57,459 nucleotides of DNA from Dethiosulfatarculus sandiegensis (GCF_000931935.2 NZ_AZAC01000033.1:1-57459); one strand, 5' to 3'. Shown: positions 41,732-50,397, counted from the first letter of the stretch. Notes: generated from the letters alone by a model not told the origin. Program-made: numbers and translations.

Positions 41732-41766
41732 CGGTTTTCCCGGACACAAACGGTCCGGGAAAACCG
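41732..41766. promoter_or_regulatory. Long inverted repeat, possible enhancer site or terminator
   Basis: A perfect 14-bp inverted repeat (41732-41745 with 41753-41766, loop of 7 nt) without U-tract on either strand. It is 34 nt after the xdhC stop. It is centred about 180 nt upstream of the start predicted from the sigma-54 promoter, a normal distance for an activator-binding site. Terminator and enhancer functions cannot be separated by eye. Confidence 0.4.
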
Positions 41767-41903
41767 GAAACGACGTCCGCCAAATTCCCCAAAAAAAATC
41801 CCATCCGGCCATCGGAGATTCTCATAACCCCAACCAGCCGGTTTGACTGAAAATAATCATCCAATACTCTTGACAACCATTAATCAGGCATAACCATGAC
41901 GTC

Positions 41904-41919
41904 TGGCACGCCCTTTGCT
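41904..41919 (+). promoter_or_regulatory. Sigma-54 (-24/-12) promoter
   Basis: TGGCACG-N4-TTGCT, with the GG and GC doublets exactly 10 nt apart, matches the sigma-54 consensus at every conserved position. Predicted start near 41930, about 75 nt before the small gene. A sigma-70-like TTGACA at 41870 has no good -10 partner. Confidence 0.75.
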
Positions 41920-42005
41920 TAATCCAAAGGGCAACGGTAAACAAAGAAACTTTCAAACCGATTCTAAATAAACCGGATTTAGACCTTTAAAAAGGAGACG
42001 AGAAA

Positions 42006-42152
42006 ATGAACCAGAATAACCAGAGCGAAAAGGCCGTTACCACCTCTCTCATGGAAATCATGGGAGCCATGCAGGAAAACACCAATGAAGACAACCTGAT
42101 TGTAGCCGCAGTGGCGCACATGATGGCCTCGGGCAAGATCCGCAAGGCCTAA
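42006..42152 (+). CDS. Small protein of unknown function, 48 codons, sigma-54 promoted
   Basis: A 48-residue reading frame with AAGGAG 8 nt before its ATG, between a perfect sigma-54 promoter and a strong terminator. The peptide is Met-rich (six Met), with two predicted amphipathic helices, an Asn/Glu-rich middle (QENTNEDN) and a basic end (SGKIRKA). It has no signal peptide and no cysteine. I recognise no family. The dedicated promoter and terminator argue for a real gene, either a regulatory small protein or the coding part of a dual-function RNA. Confidence 0.65.
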   Translation: MNQNNQSEKAVTTSLMEIMGAMQENTNEDNLIVAAVAHMMASGKIRKA

Positions 42153-42261
42153 ATCCGGATGTTTTTTTTGGCAGGGCCCTGATCTTTGCGCTGTGGCCCG
42201 TATTTGATCCTGAATTTAAAAGTACATCCAGCCGTTCCGAGGCTTGGACCATCTCCTCCCC

Positions 42262-42284
42262 AAGATCCGCCGCTTAAGGATCTT
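42262..42284 (+). other. Hairpin in the 3' untranslated region of the small gene
   Basis: AAGATCC and GGATCTT form a perfect 7-bp stem with a 9-nt loop, 110 nt after the small-gene stop. With the terminator stem it makes the 3' region structured, compatible with a regulatory RNA. Confidence 0.35.
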
Positions 42285-42316
42285 TGCAAAGTCTGCCTCG
42301 GTTCTGGATTCAAGCA

Positions 42317-42357
42317 CCGAAAAACCGCCTCTTGACTGGCAAGGGGCGGTTTTTCGG
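42317..42357. terminator. Strong bidirectional intrinsic terminator
   Basis: Outer arms of 13 bp (42317-42329 and 42345-42357) contain A5 and T5 runs. Inside them lie one T-G wobble and 4 bp more, so 18 bp in all, with a 5-nt loop. It serves the sigma-54 small gene on the plus strand and the convergent PaaK-like gene, which ends at 42375, on the minus strand. Confidence 0.85.
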
Positions 42358-42374
42358 CTTCATAGCCGTAAAGC

Positions 42375-43658
42375 TTAGTCCCAGACCCTTTTATCGGAGA
42401 TAACCTCGCAGCCCTCAGCCAAGGTGCCTTTGGCCGTAACCTCCACCCGGCCCTTGAGACGCAAAAATTCCTTCATGGCGTCCATCACCTCGGCCGCAAA
42501 CTCTTCCGTAGCCCCTGACTCGTCAGCCAACTCGCAGACCAGGGTCATTACGTCCTGATTATTCTCCCTGGTGACCACCAACTGGCAGGCGCTTATCTGC
42601 TCAAAGCGGGCGGACATTTGGGTGACGCTCCCCGGATGCACGAACATGCCCTTGATCTTGGTCACCTGATCCACCCGACCCATGATCCTGGTCAGCTTAG
42701 GCGCGGTGCGGCCGCATTCGCAGGTTTCGGTGGTATAGGCGGAAAGATCGCCCGTGCCGAAGCGGATCAAGGGGTAGGTCTTATTAAAGACCGTGGCCAC
42801 CACCTCGCCCATTTCGCCTTCGGCCACCGGCTGTCCGGTCTCGGGATCAACCACCTCCACCACGCAATCCTGGGCAAAGTGCATGCCTCCGGTCAGGGGG
42901 CATTCATAGCTCAGGCAACCCACATCGGCTGTGCCGTAGCTTTGGCGTATCATCATACCCAGCCTGGTTTGCAAGGATTCACGCAGGCTTTCCGGCAGCA
43001 TCTCAGCCGCCACAAAGGCCACCTTGAGGTTAAGGTCCTCTTGCAGGTCCAGCCCCATCTGCTCGGCCCTTTCGGCCAGGGCGGATAAAAAGCTCGGCGT
43101 GCCCACATAGGCCTCCACCTGAAGATCCTTTAACACCTGAACCTGAATCTCGGTGTTGCCCACTCCGGTGGGTACACTCTTACAGCCCATCTGGTTAAGG
43201 GCCTCGTCGAGCATAAAGGCAAAGGGCACCATATTGAAGTTAAAGGTCACCTGGGCCAGGTCGCCCTTTCTAAAGCCCGCTGCAAAAAAGGCCTGGGACC
43301 AGCGGGTGTCTTCCAGAACCGCTTCACAAGGCTCGTAGATCGGGCCGGGAGAGACATAAACCCGCCTCAAGCCCTCCATTTTATCGGCGCAAAATCCGCC
43401 AAAGGGCAGGTTCTCCCTTTGCAGCCTCACCAGCTCCGCCTTTTCCGTCACCGGAAGCCCGCTTAAATCCGCAACGGTTTTGATGTCCTGGGGCAAGGCG
43501 CCCTGTTTTTTCATCAGCTCCCTGAAAAAAGGCGCCTTTTCATAGGCATGAGCCACTATCTCTTGAGTCTTTTTATCCAGATATTCCTGACGCGCATCCG
43601 GCGACATGGTTTCCAACTTTGGCAGATAAAAGCCCTTGGAGCGATTCATATCAGGCAT
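42375..43658 (-). CDS. Phenylacetate-CoA ligase-like adenylate-forming enzyme
   Basis: A 427-residue PaaK-family ligase, last gene of the second Liv operon. The A5 motif is QSYGTADVG. TETCECGRT and the hinge RIMGRVDQVTKIKGMFVHPG are typical of PaaK enzymes. The usual SSGTTG phosphate loop is replaced by YVSPGPIYEP (101-110), a divergent subgroup feature. GGGAG supports the start. It probably activates the aromatic or branched acid brought in by the Liv transporter encoded with it; substrate unknown. Confidence 0.85.
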   Translation of the reverse strand: MPDMNRSKGFYLPKLETMSPDARQEYLDKKTQEIVAHAYEKAPFFRELMKKQGALPQDIKTVADLSGLPVTEKAELVRLQRENLPFGGFCADKMEGLRRVYVSPGPIYEPCEAVLEDTRWSQAFFAAGFRKGDLAQVTFNFNMVPFAFMLDEALNQMGCKSVPTGVGNTEIQVQVLKDLQVEAYVGTPSFLSALAERAEQMGLDLQEDLNLKVAFVAAEMLPESLRESLQTRLGMMIRQSYGTADVGCLSYECPLTGGMHFAQDCVVEVVDPETGQPVAEGEMGEVVATVFNKTYPLIRFGTGDLSAYTTETCECGRTAPKLTRIMGRVDQVTKIKGMFVHPGSVTQMSARFEQISACQLVVTRENNQDVMTLVCELADESGATEEFAAEVMDAMKEFLRLKGRVEVTAKGTLAEGCEVISDKRVWD

Positions 43659-43779
43659 GATTTTCTCCCGCCCCTGGTAGTTCTCCGTTAGCAGGCAGCG
43701 CGCATCAGATGAAAAAGCAGGTCACCTAGGCCGGAACCCAAGGGGCTTACAGACGGTATTTATATATTTTGCAACCTGA

Positions 43780-43813
43780 GCGCCCGCCCTTGACCATAAT
43801 CAAAAGCGGGCGC
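43780..43813 (-). terminator. Intercistronic hairpin between livF and ligase genes
   Basis: GCGCCCGC (43780-43787) and GCGGGCGC (43806-43813) form a perfect 8-bp GC stem, extendable by a few inner pairs. No U-tract on the minus strand. Likely processing or partial termination within the operon. Confidence 0.4.
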
Positions 43814-43843
43814 ATTGGATTCACTATTCAGTCGGGCTCTCAC

Positions 43844-44647
43844 CTAAGTCAGCCAGCGCTTACGCCTTTTATAGTGCTTAACGTCCCTGTAGGAGCGTTT
43901 GGAGCCCATCTCGGTCATGCCAAGGTAAAACTGTTTGACATCTTCATTGTTTTTTAATTTTTCAGTGGTGTCGTCAAGCACAATTTTTCCGTTTTCCATG
44001 ATATAGCCATGGTCCGCGATATTAAGCGCCATGCGCGCGTTCTGCTCAACCAAAAGGATAGTTGTGCCCAATTCCTTGTTGAGCTTGACGATTATCTCAA
44101 AAATCTCACCCACTAAAAGAGGGGAAAGACCCAGGCTGGGTTCATCCAGCATCATCAGCTTGGGCTTGGCCATCATGCCCCTGCCGATCACCAGCATCTG
44201 CTGTTCACCACCGGAGAGATAACCGGCCAGACCGGCTTCCCTTTCCTTTAAACGGGGAAAATAAGAATACACATGGTCAATACGGTCATCCAGCTCGGAA
44301 CGGCTGCATTTCTGGGTGTGGGCCGCGGCCACCAGGTTTTCCCGCACAGTCAGGTCTTCAAAGACCCGCCTGCCTTCCATCACCTGGAAAATACCTTTTT
44401 TGACGATATCCTCGGCCTCCAGGCCGTTGATCTTATCACCGTCAAAAATAATGGAGCCGTCGGTTACTTCGCCCTCTTCGGTCTTCAACAAGCCGCTGAT
44501 GGCCTTCAAGGTGGTGGTTTTACCAGCGCCATTTGCGCCCAGCACACTTACAATCTGGCCTTCCTCCACCTCCAGGGAAAGGCCCTTTAAAACCAATATG
44601 ACGTCGTCGTAGATAACTTCGATGTTGTTAACCGAAAGAAGCGGCAT
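43844..44647 (-). CDS. livF: ABC transporter ATP-binding protein LivF (second system)
   Basis: A 267-residue ATPase with Walker A GANGAGKT, signature LSGGEQQMLVIGRGM and Walker B LMMLDEPSLGLSP. The ATG at 44647 (AAAGGTGAT before it) is preferred over an in-frame GTG three codons upstream. The C-terminus has a basic extension (YRDVKHYKRRKRW) beyond the usual end. Partner of the LivG at 50398-51243. Confidence 0.9.
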   Translation of the reverse strand: MPLLSVNNIEVIYDDVILVLKGLSLEVEEGQIVSVLGANGAGKTTTLKAISGLLKTEEGEVTDGSIIFDGDKINGLEAEDIVKKGIFQVMEGRRVFEDLTVRENLVAAAHTQKCSRSELDDRIDHVYSYFPRLKEREAGLAGYLSGGEQQMLVIGRGMMAKPKLMMLDEPSLGLSPLLVGEIFEIIVKLNKELGTTILLVEQNARMALNIADHGYIMENGKIVLDDTTEKLKNNEDVKQFYLGMTEMGSKRSYRDVKHYKRRKRWLT

Positions 44648-44673
44648 TAGGATCACCTTTGATCTTTAAGTAT

Positions 44674-44703
44674 AGGGCAAGGGACTTTTAAGCCCCTTGC
44701 CCT
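44674..44703 (-). terminator. Strong intercistronic hairpin after the second binding-protein gene
   Basis: AGGGCAAGGG (44674-44683) and CCCTTGCCCT (44694-44703) form a perfect 10-bp stem directly after the binding-protein stop, again without a U-tract. Same position relative to the binding-protein gene as the hairpin at 31496-31550. Confidence 0.55.
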
Positions 44704-44712
44704 GTATGACTG

Positions 44713-45873
44713 CTACCAACCGATATATTTGGCCTCGCGCGGGAACTTGACGCTCTTGACGATATAGAGCTTTCCATCCTTGACCCCGCCGATGGCGCAA
44801 CTGGTGTTGGGCCTGTGATCTTTTGGGGTGTAGGTAATCGGCGCTGTGAGACCCTGGGTGTCAAAGTCCTTGATCGTCTCCAAGGCGGCCTTTAATCCGG
44901 GTCCATCCAGCTTGCCGGCCTTTTTGGCCCGTTTCATGCCCTCCACCATAATCATGGTGGAAACCCAGGCCTTCACATAGTGCATGGTGTAGTTTTCACC
45001 CTTGGCAGACTCCACCACCGCCTTCATGCCCGGCACATCCGCGCCCCAGGGGGCCACAGGCATCAAGCCAAAGGAGTTCTCCGCGGCCTTGCCCGCCAGC
45101 TTGGGCAGGTTCTCGTCAAACCCCCAGCAGTTAACCATGAATTTGGTCTTAAGCCCCAACTTGGCGGCGTCTTTCAAGATGACCGCGGTGGAGGGGGTGG
45201 TTCCGCCAATCCAGGCATACTCGGGATTGAACTTCTTAAGGGCCAGAAGCTGGCTGGTGGCGTCGATAGCCCTCAAGCCCACGATCTGGTCAGGCCCCAC
45301 CTCAAGCCCCAGCTGTTTGGCGAAATCCTTGCCCGCCGGAATGGGGTTCTTGCCATAGGGATGGTCCGGATAGATAAAGACAAACTTCTTGCAACCGTTT
45401 TCCTTGGCATACAAAAGGGCCAGACGGATCATGGTTGAATATGACGTGCCGATAAAAAAGTTGTAAGGAGTCTTTTTGGGGTTTGTCAAATTGCCGTCGT
45501 AGCTGGCGCTGAAAAATACGATCTTGTCCTTGTTGATCAAGGGCCTCAAGGCGTTGGTGTCGCCGGTGCCCCAGCCCTGGATCACATTGACCTTGTCCAC
45601 ACTTTTGTACTGTTTATACAGGTTGACTGCCTCGGGGATCTTGTAGGCGTAGTCATTGGCGATGAGCTTCAGCATTTCGCCGTCGACCCCGCCCTGAGCA
45701 TTGAAATAACCCGTGGCAGCCACCGCGCCCTTGGCATAGTCCTTACCCACGGCTCCGGTGGCTCCGGTAATGTCGAAAATGCCGCCTACGTTTATTTCCT
45801 TGGCCATAACAGCCGGCGCCAGGGCCAGGCTCAAGGCCAGCACCACAGCTAAAGACATGAAAAGCTTTTTCAT
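44713..45873 (-). CDS. ABC transporter periplasmic substrate-binding protein (second system)
   Basis: A 386-residue Peripla_BP_6 binding protein. Signal peptide residues 1-24 (hydrophobic core at 6-20, cleavage near VMA-K). The mature start INVGGIFDITGATGAVGKDYAKG is typical. It is encoded between livM and livF of the same operon. The 215-bp gap before it holds a hairpin, so it may also have its own promoter. Ligand unknown; co-encoded ligases suggest a carboxylic acid. Confidence 0.92.
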   Translation of the reverse strand: MKKLFMSLAVVLALSLALAPAVMAKEINVGGIFDITGATGAVGKDYAKGAVAATGYFNAQGGVDGEMLKLIANDYAYKIPEAVNLYKQYKSVDKVNVIQGWGTGDTNALRPLINKDKIVFFSASYDGNLTNPKKTPYNFFIGTSYSTMIRLALLYAKENGCKKFVFIYPDHPYGKNPIPAGKDFAKQLGLEVGPDQIVGLRAIDATSQLLALKKFNPEYAWIGGTTPSTAVILKDAAKLGLKTKFMVNCWGFDENLPKLAGKAAENSFGLMPVAPWGADVPGMKAVVESAKGENYTMHYVKAWVSTMIMVEGMKRAKKAGKLDGPGLKAALETIKDFDTQGLTAPITYTPKDHRPNTSCAIGGVKDGKLYIVKSVKFPREAKYIGW

Positions 45874-46052
45874 AGTCTAAGTCTCCCTTCCCAAGTATTA
45901 CCTCCCAATTGTCAGACACGAAAAACCGGCCTCTTTTTAAAAAGCCATATCTTCCGCGACCCTTCTATGACCGATAAGGCCTGCGCCGGTCTTTTAAACC
46001 TCCCTTTTTCTTTGCGCCGGCAACAGCCTTTATCTTCATTCTGGAGATTTTC

Positions 46053-46076
46053 GAAAAGGGCCTCCCAACCCTTTTC
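46053..46076 (-). terminator. Hairpin after livM
   Basis: GAAAAGGG and CCCTTTTC form a perfect 8-bp stem (8-nt loop) 13 nt beyond the livM stop, with no U-tract in the sense direction. Confidence 0.4.
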
Positions 46077-46088
46077 AGAAAGCAACTC

Positions 46089-47150
46089 TCAATAGGAGAA
46101 CGGCCACAACTTCCAATAGGCCCTTATGGTATGCCAGCGGGCCGCCATTCCATCCGGTTCAAAGATAAGAAAGGCTATTACCATAAGGCCGAAAATCATC
46201 TCGCGCAATGCTGCGAACATCTCGAAGATACTGGGATAAATCTCGCTCATCATCTCGGCGGGCAAACGCAGGAGCTCGGGCAGCACAGTCATGAAAATCA
46301 CCCCGAAGATAGAGCCCAGTACATGCCCCATACCGCCCACGATGATCATGGCCAGAAACTGCACGCTGAGCCACAGGGTGAAGTGCTCATCACTGATGAT
46401 GGTGATGTAATAAGCCCACAAACCGCCTGCTATGCCCACCATAAAGGAGCTTATGCCAAAGCTCATGATGCGATACTTGAAAAGGTTGACCCCTATAACC
46501 TCGGCCGAAAGGTAGCGGTCCCTCACCGCCACAAAGGCCCGGCCGGTTCTGGTGCGGGTCAGGTTTTTGAGGTACATGGTCGCCGCGGCGGCAAAAGTCA
46601 GAGCCAGGTAGTAAAAGCTGATATCCGAATCAAAAATAAAATCACCCAACTCGGCCGCAGGCACGATCAGGCCGCTGGAGCCGCCGGTCAGGCCGGACCA
46701 GTTGCGCATGGCATAGTCCAGGATAAACTGGGCCGCCAAGGTGGCGATAGCCAGGTAAAGCCCTCTTAAACGCAAGGAAGGCAAACCGAAAATCATGCCC
46801 ACCGCGGCTGTCATAAGCCCTGCCATGGGCAGGCAAAGCCAAAAAGGCCAGCCCATATTGGCCAGAATTCCGGCGGTATAAGCGCCCACACCCATGAAAG
46901 CCCCATGGCCCAGTGATATCTGTCCGGTATAGCCGGTGAGAAGGTTTAAGCCGTGGGCCCCCACGATGTAGATAAAAATCAGGTTGAACAGGTTAAGGGT
47001 GTTCATGCCCATGAATTCGCTCACCGCGTCCCCGTAAAGGGGATAGGTGAGCAAAAACACTATAAAGGCGGCCATCCAACACTTTATCCAGCGTGTCTGG
47101 AAGATGGCGTCGTCTTTCTCATAGGTCGAATGAAACAGGCCGCAAGGCAT
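46089..47150 (-). CDS. livM: ABC transporter permease LivM (second system)
   Basis: A 353-residue multi-pass permease with GLNLLTGYTGQISLGHGAFMGVGAY, PSLRLRGLYLAIATLAAQF and IVGGMGHVLGSIFGVIF. AGGAG is 7 nt before the ATG. A short cytoplasmic N-terminal segment of about 25 residues precedes the first membrane span. It forms the channel with LivH encoded upstream. Confidence 0.9.
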   Translation of the reverse strand: MPCGLFHSTYEKDDAIFQTRWIKCWMAAFIVFLLTYPLYGDAVSEFMGMNTLNLFNLIFIYIVGAHGLNLLTGYTGQISLGHGAFMGVGAYTAGILANMGWPFWLCLPMAGLMTAAVGMIFGLPSLRLRGLYLAIATLAAQFILDYAMRNWSGLTGGSSGLIVPAAELGDFIFDSDISFYYLALTFAAAATMYLKNLTRTRTGRAFVAVRDRYLSAEVIGVNLFKYRIMSFGISSFMVGIAGGLWAYYITIISDEHFTLWLSVQFLAMIIVGGMGHVLGSIFGVIFMTVLPELLRLPAEMMSEIYPSIFEMFAALREMIFGLMVIAFLIFEPDGMAARWHTIRAYWKLWPFSY

Positions 47151-47196
47151 TTTTTATCTCCTGATGGCCCCTAAAAAGGGCGTCAAACAAGCTCGG

Positions 47197-48084
47197 TTAG
47201 ACTCTTTCGATCTCTTTTATGCCGAATAGCCCGTAGGGCTTGACCATGAGAATAATGATCAGAACAATAAACGGAGAGATCTCCTTGACGCCGCCGCCAA
47301 GATAGACATCCAGGTAGGCACCCATGATGTTCTCCAGAATTCCTATGGTGAGGCCTCCGATAATAGCCCCGCCAATGGACTCCAGTCCGCCCAGGATAAC
47401 CGCTGGGAACACCTTGAGGCCAAAACCGCTCAAGGTGATGTTGATGCCGTTTATGTTGCCTACCAGAATACCGCCAACCGCCGAGACCAAAGCGCCGATG
47501 GACCAGGAAATGGCAAAGACCTTTTTCACGCTGATGCCCATGCTCTGGGCCACCTGCTGATCATTGGCCACAGCCCGCATGCTCACCCCCACCCGGGTGA
47601 ATTTAAAAAAGGCGGCAAAAATTCCCAGGAACAGGAAGGCAAAACCAAAGGTCCATAAATAGACCTCCGAGACCCTCACCGTGCCCAGATGAATCGCGGC
47701 CTGACTGAAGATCGGCGGATCAAAGACCCTAATCTGGGTGCCCCAGAGAATGGTCACCAGGCTTTTGAGCACCGTGGCCAGGGCGATGGTGATCATAATC
47801 ACGCTGATAATCGGCTCGCCGATCATGGGGCGCAGGATAAGACGTTCCAAAAGGACGCCCATCAGCACGCTGGCCACCATGGTCAGTAAAAAGGCCCATA
47901 CAATGGGCAGCCCCAACCCGGAATACAGCCATAGGCAGACATAGGCGCCCACCAGCACAAATTCGCCCTGGGCAAAGTTGATGATGCTGGTGGATTTGTA
48001 GATCAGGGCAAAGCCCATGGCCACAAGGGCATAGACCGAGCCGATGACCAATCCGGTGACGACTAACTGAATGAACTCCTGCAT
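47197..48084 (-). CDS. livH: ABC transporter permease LivH (second system)
   Basis: A 295-residue multi-pass permease beginning FIQLVVTGLVIGSVYALVAMGFALIYKSTSIINFAQGEF, cut here to the conserved core: GSVYALVAMGFALIY, INFAQGEF, and FPAVILGGLESIGGAIIGG near the end. Located between the long-chain ligase-like gene and livM. Confidence 0.9.
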   Translation of the reverse strand: MQEFIQLVVTGLVIGSVYALVAMGFALIYKSTSIINFAQGEFVLVGAYVCLWLYSGLGLPIVWAFLLTMVASVLMGVLLERLILRPMIGEPIISVIMITIALATVLKSLVTILWGTQIRVFDPPIFSQAAIHLGTVRVSEVYLWTFGFAFLFLGIFAAFFKFTRVGVSMRAVANDQQVAQSMGISVKKVFAISWSIGALVSAVGGILVGNINGINITLSGFGLKVFPAVILGGLESIGGAIIGGLTIGILENIMGAYLDVYLGGGVKEISPFIVLIIILMVKPYGLFGIKEIERV

Positions 48085-48221
48085 AAGGGCTTAGTCTCCC
48101 TGGCGCCTTAAAAGCGCTGATTTTATTCACGGGCCTTTTGGGACCGCTCAAACCCGCCCCCCAAGGGCAGGCGTTTCAAACAAACCGAATGTCTCCGGCC
48201 TCGGGCAGGCTGTGCAACCTG

Positions 48222-50237
48222 CTAATGAACCGGTTTCCAGAATTGCCACCACTTGCGCTCCGCCTCCAGCTCATACTCCTCAAGAGGCTTCATCTGACGG
48301 ATATGCAGGTCCGTGATAATGGTGGTGGTTTTGCCGTCCTGGTATTGGATCTCACTCTCAACGTGCACCTGGTCGGTGTCCTCATAAAGGGCCTCGATTT
48401 CACTGGCGTAGCGCTCGGCAATAAAGCGCCTGCGCAGCTTGCGCGTCCTGGTCAACTCGCCGTCGTCCGGGTCGAACTCCTTGTAAAGCAAGACAAACTT
48501 GGCGAGCCTGGCCGCCTCGGGCAGGAAGCGGTTCACCCTGACCACTTCTTTTTCAATAAGCTCGTAAACCTCGGACTTGCTGGCCAGGTCGGTGTAGGTG
48601 GTGTAGCCCACCCTGTGTTCCTCTGCCCACTTACCTGTGTGGTTGTAGTCAATACAGATCATGGCCGTTACATAGTTCCGGTCATGACCCAAAACGCAGC
48701 ATTCAACCACATAGGGGCAGAACTTGAGCTTGTTCTCGATAAACATGGGCGAGAACCTGGCTCCGCTGGTTAATTTCATGAGGTCTTTTATACGGTCAAT
48801 ACAGACAAGCTGTTTATTCTCGGTTACATAACCGGCGTCACCTGAATAGAGCCAACCATCTAAGATTGTTTCTTCGGTGGCCTTATCGTTTTTCAGGTAA
48901 CCTTCGAAAAGTGCCGGTGATTTACTTATGATCTCACCCACGCCCTCGGGGTCCGGATCCGCAATCTTGACTTCGGTCTCAGGGATGGGCGCTCCCACAG
49001 AGGTAAAATCCACCTCGTCGGCCCGGTGGATGCAGGAGATGCCACTGATCTCGGTCTGGCCGTAGATCTGTTTTAAATTCACGCCACAGGCATGAAAGAA
49101 ACGGAACACATCCGGCCCCAGGGCCGCACCGCCGGTTGAGGCGCTTCTGATATTGGAAAAGCCCAGTCTGTCTTTCAAGGCCCTGAACAAAAGCAGGTAA
49201 CTCATGCCATAGAGTATTTTCCAACCCAGGCTGGGCTCTTTTCTTTCAAAGTGGAAATCGGCCATCTGATAACCGATAGGCATGCAAAGCCTGTAGATAA
49301 AACGCTTAAAGGCAGAGGCGTCTAAGTGTTTCACCATCACGGTTCGGGAAAGCTGCTCCCAAACCCTTGGCGGGCTGAAAACCACATTGGGTCCGATCTC
49401 ATAGAGATCGGTCATGGCCGTCTCCGGCTCTTCCGGGAAATTAACCGTAAAGCCAATGGCCAAGGCCGAGCTGATGCTCATCATCTGCTCGCCTATCCAG
49501 GGCAGGGGCAAAAACGAGACAAATTCGTCGCCTTGCAGCTTGGGGTCCACCTCGCTTAAGTTCAAGGCCATCTTGAGCATATTGGAATGGGTCAGAACCG
49601 AGCCCTTGGGTTTGCCCGTGGTGCCCGAAGTATAGGCGATCAGGGCCACGTCGGCCGGAGTCAGGCGGTTGACCGATTCCTCAAAGGCGCCGGGGTGTTC
49701 TTTTTCATATTCCCGGCCCAGCTCCTCCACATCGGGGAAATAAATCAAAAGAGGATCGTCATAGGCCCTCATGCCCTTTGGATCGGTGTAGATGACTTTC
49801 CTGACCTTCGGCAGTTCGTCTTTCATATCCAGGACCTTGTCGGTCTGCTCCTGGTCTTCGGCCACCACAAAAGAAGCGTCTGAATGGTCGATCACATAGG
49901 CCACCTCGGTCAAGATGGAATCCTGATAGATTCCCAAAGGCATGCCCTTCAAGGCCTGGGCGGCCAGTTCGGCATATACCCACTCCGGACGGTTGTCGCC
50001 GATAATGGCCAGGGAATCATCATCACAAAACCCCAGGGACTTGAGCCCCAGAGCGAAATATTTGACATGGGAAAGGTATCCGCGCCAGGTGACATCCTGC
50101 CAGATACCGAACTCCTTTTCCCTCAGGGCAACCTGGCTGTCACCGAACTTTTCCGCGTTTCGCAGAAGCAGTCCAGGCAAGGTGTTCTGCCCTATGTCGA
50201 CTCCCTTTTCTTCAGCCTTGATGTATGTTTGGACCAC
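48222..50237 (-). CDS. AMP-dependent synthetase/ligase (long-chain acyl-CoA synthetase type)
   Basis: An adenylate-forming ligase of about 671 residues with P-loop YTSGTTGKPKGS, A5 IYGQTEISG and A7/A8 LYSGDAGYV. It is related to the large bacterial FadD15/ACSBG-type synthetases. The start is uncertain: the frame is open to 50312 but has no early ATG. GTG 50237, with AAGG 5 nt before it, gives the normal short N-terminus before NTLPGLLLRNAEKFGD. Such ligases are often found inside Liv operons in Desulfobacterota; the substrate is a carboxylic acid of unknown type. Confidence 0.88.
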   Translation of the reverse strand: MVQTYIKAEEKGVDIGQNTLPGLLLRNAEKFGDSQVALREKEFGIWQDVTWRGYLSHVKYFALGLKSLGFCDDDSLAIIGDNRPEWVYAELAAQALKGMPLGIYQDSILTEVAYVIDHSDASFVVAEDQEQTDKVLDMKDELPKVRKVIYTDPKGMRAYDDPLLIYFPDVEELGREYEKEHPGAFEESVNRLTPADVALIAYTSGTTGKPKGSVLTHSNMLKMALNLSEVDPKLQGDEFVSFLPLPWIGEQMMSISSALAIGFTVNFPEEPETAMTDLYEIGPNVVFSPPRVWEQLSRTVMVKHLDASAFKRFIYRLCMPIGYQMADFHFERKEPSLGWKILYGMSYLLLFRALKDRLGFSNIRSASTGGAALGPDVFRFFHACGVNLKQIYGQTEISGISCIHRADEVDFTSVGAPIPETEVKIADPDPEGVGEIISKSPALFEGYLKNDKATEETILDGWLYSGDAGYVTENKQLVCIDRIKDLMKLTSGARFSPMFIENKLKFCPYVVECCVLGHDRNYVTAMICIDYNHTGKWAEEHRVGYTTYTDLASKSEVYELIEKEVVRVNRFLPEAARLAKFVLLYKEFDPDDGELTRTRKLRRRFIAERYASEIEALYEDTDQVHVESEIQYQDGKTTTIITDLHIRQMKPLEEYELEAERKWWQFWKPVH

Positions 50238-50338
50238 TTTCGCCTTGTCTCCGCTTAGGAAGAGATTTAATGATACGATCCTCGTGTCAACTACCGGCAA
50301 AGCCGATATCAAAAGAACCTTAAATGAGCATGTATCTG

Positions 50339-50378
50339 TAAGACGGCTGCAAAAGCCGGTTTATTTTTTTTCGTCTTA
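50339..50378. terminator. Nested hairpin with plus-strand U-tract
   Basis: CGGCT-N5-AGCCG (50344-50358) is followed on the plus strand by a run of eight T. The whole is bracketed by TAAGACG/CGTCTTA. It lies between livG and the ligase gene, both on the minus strand, where it appears as an A-tract and hairpin. Role uncertain. Confidence 0.45.
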
Positions 50379-50397
50379 ACCCTCCCGTTGCCTGTTG

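Noticed and set aside
41870..41896. Sigma-70 promoter (TTGACA) for the small gene
   Set aside because: No acceptable -10 at 16-18 nt; the sigma-54 match just downstream is complete.
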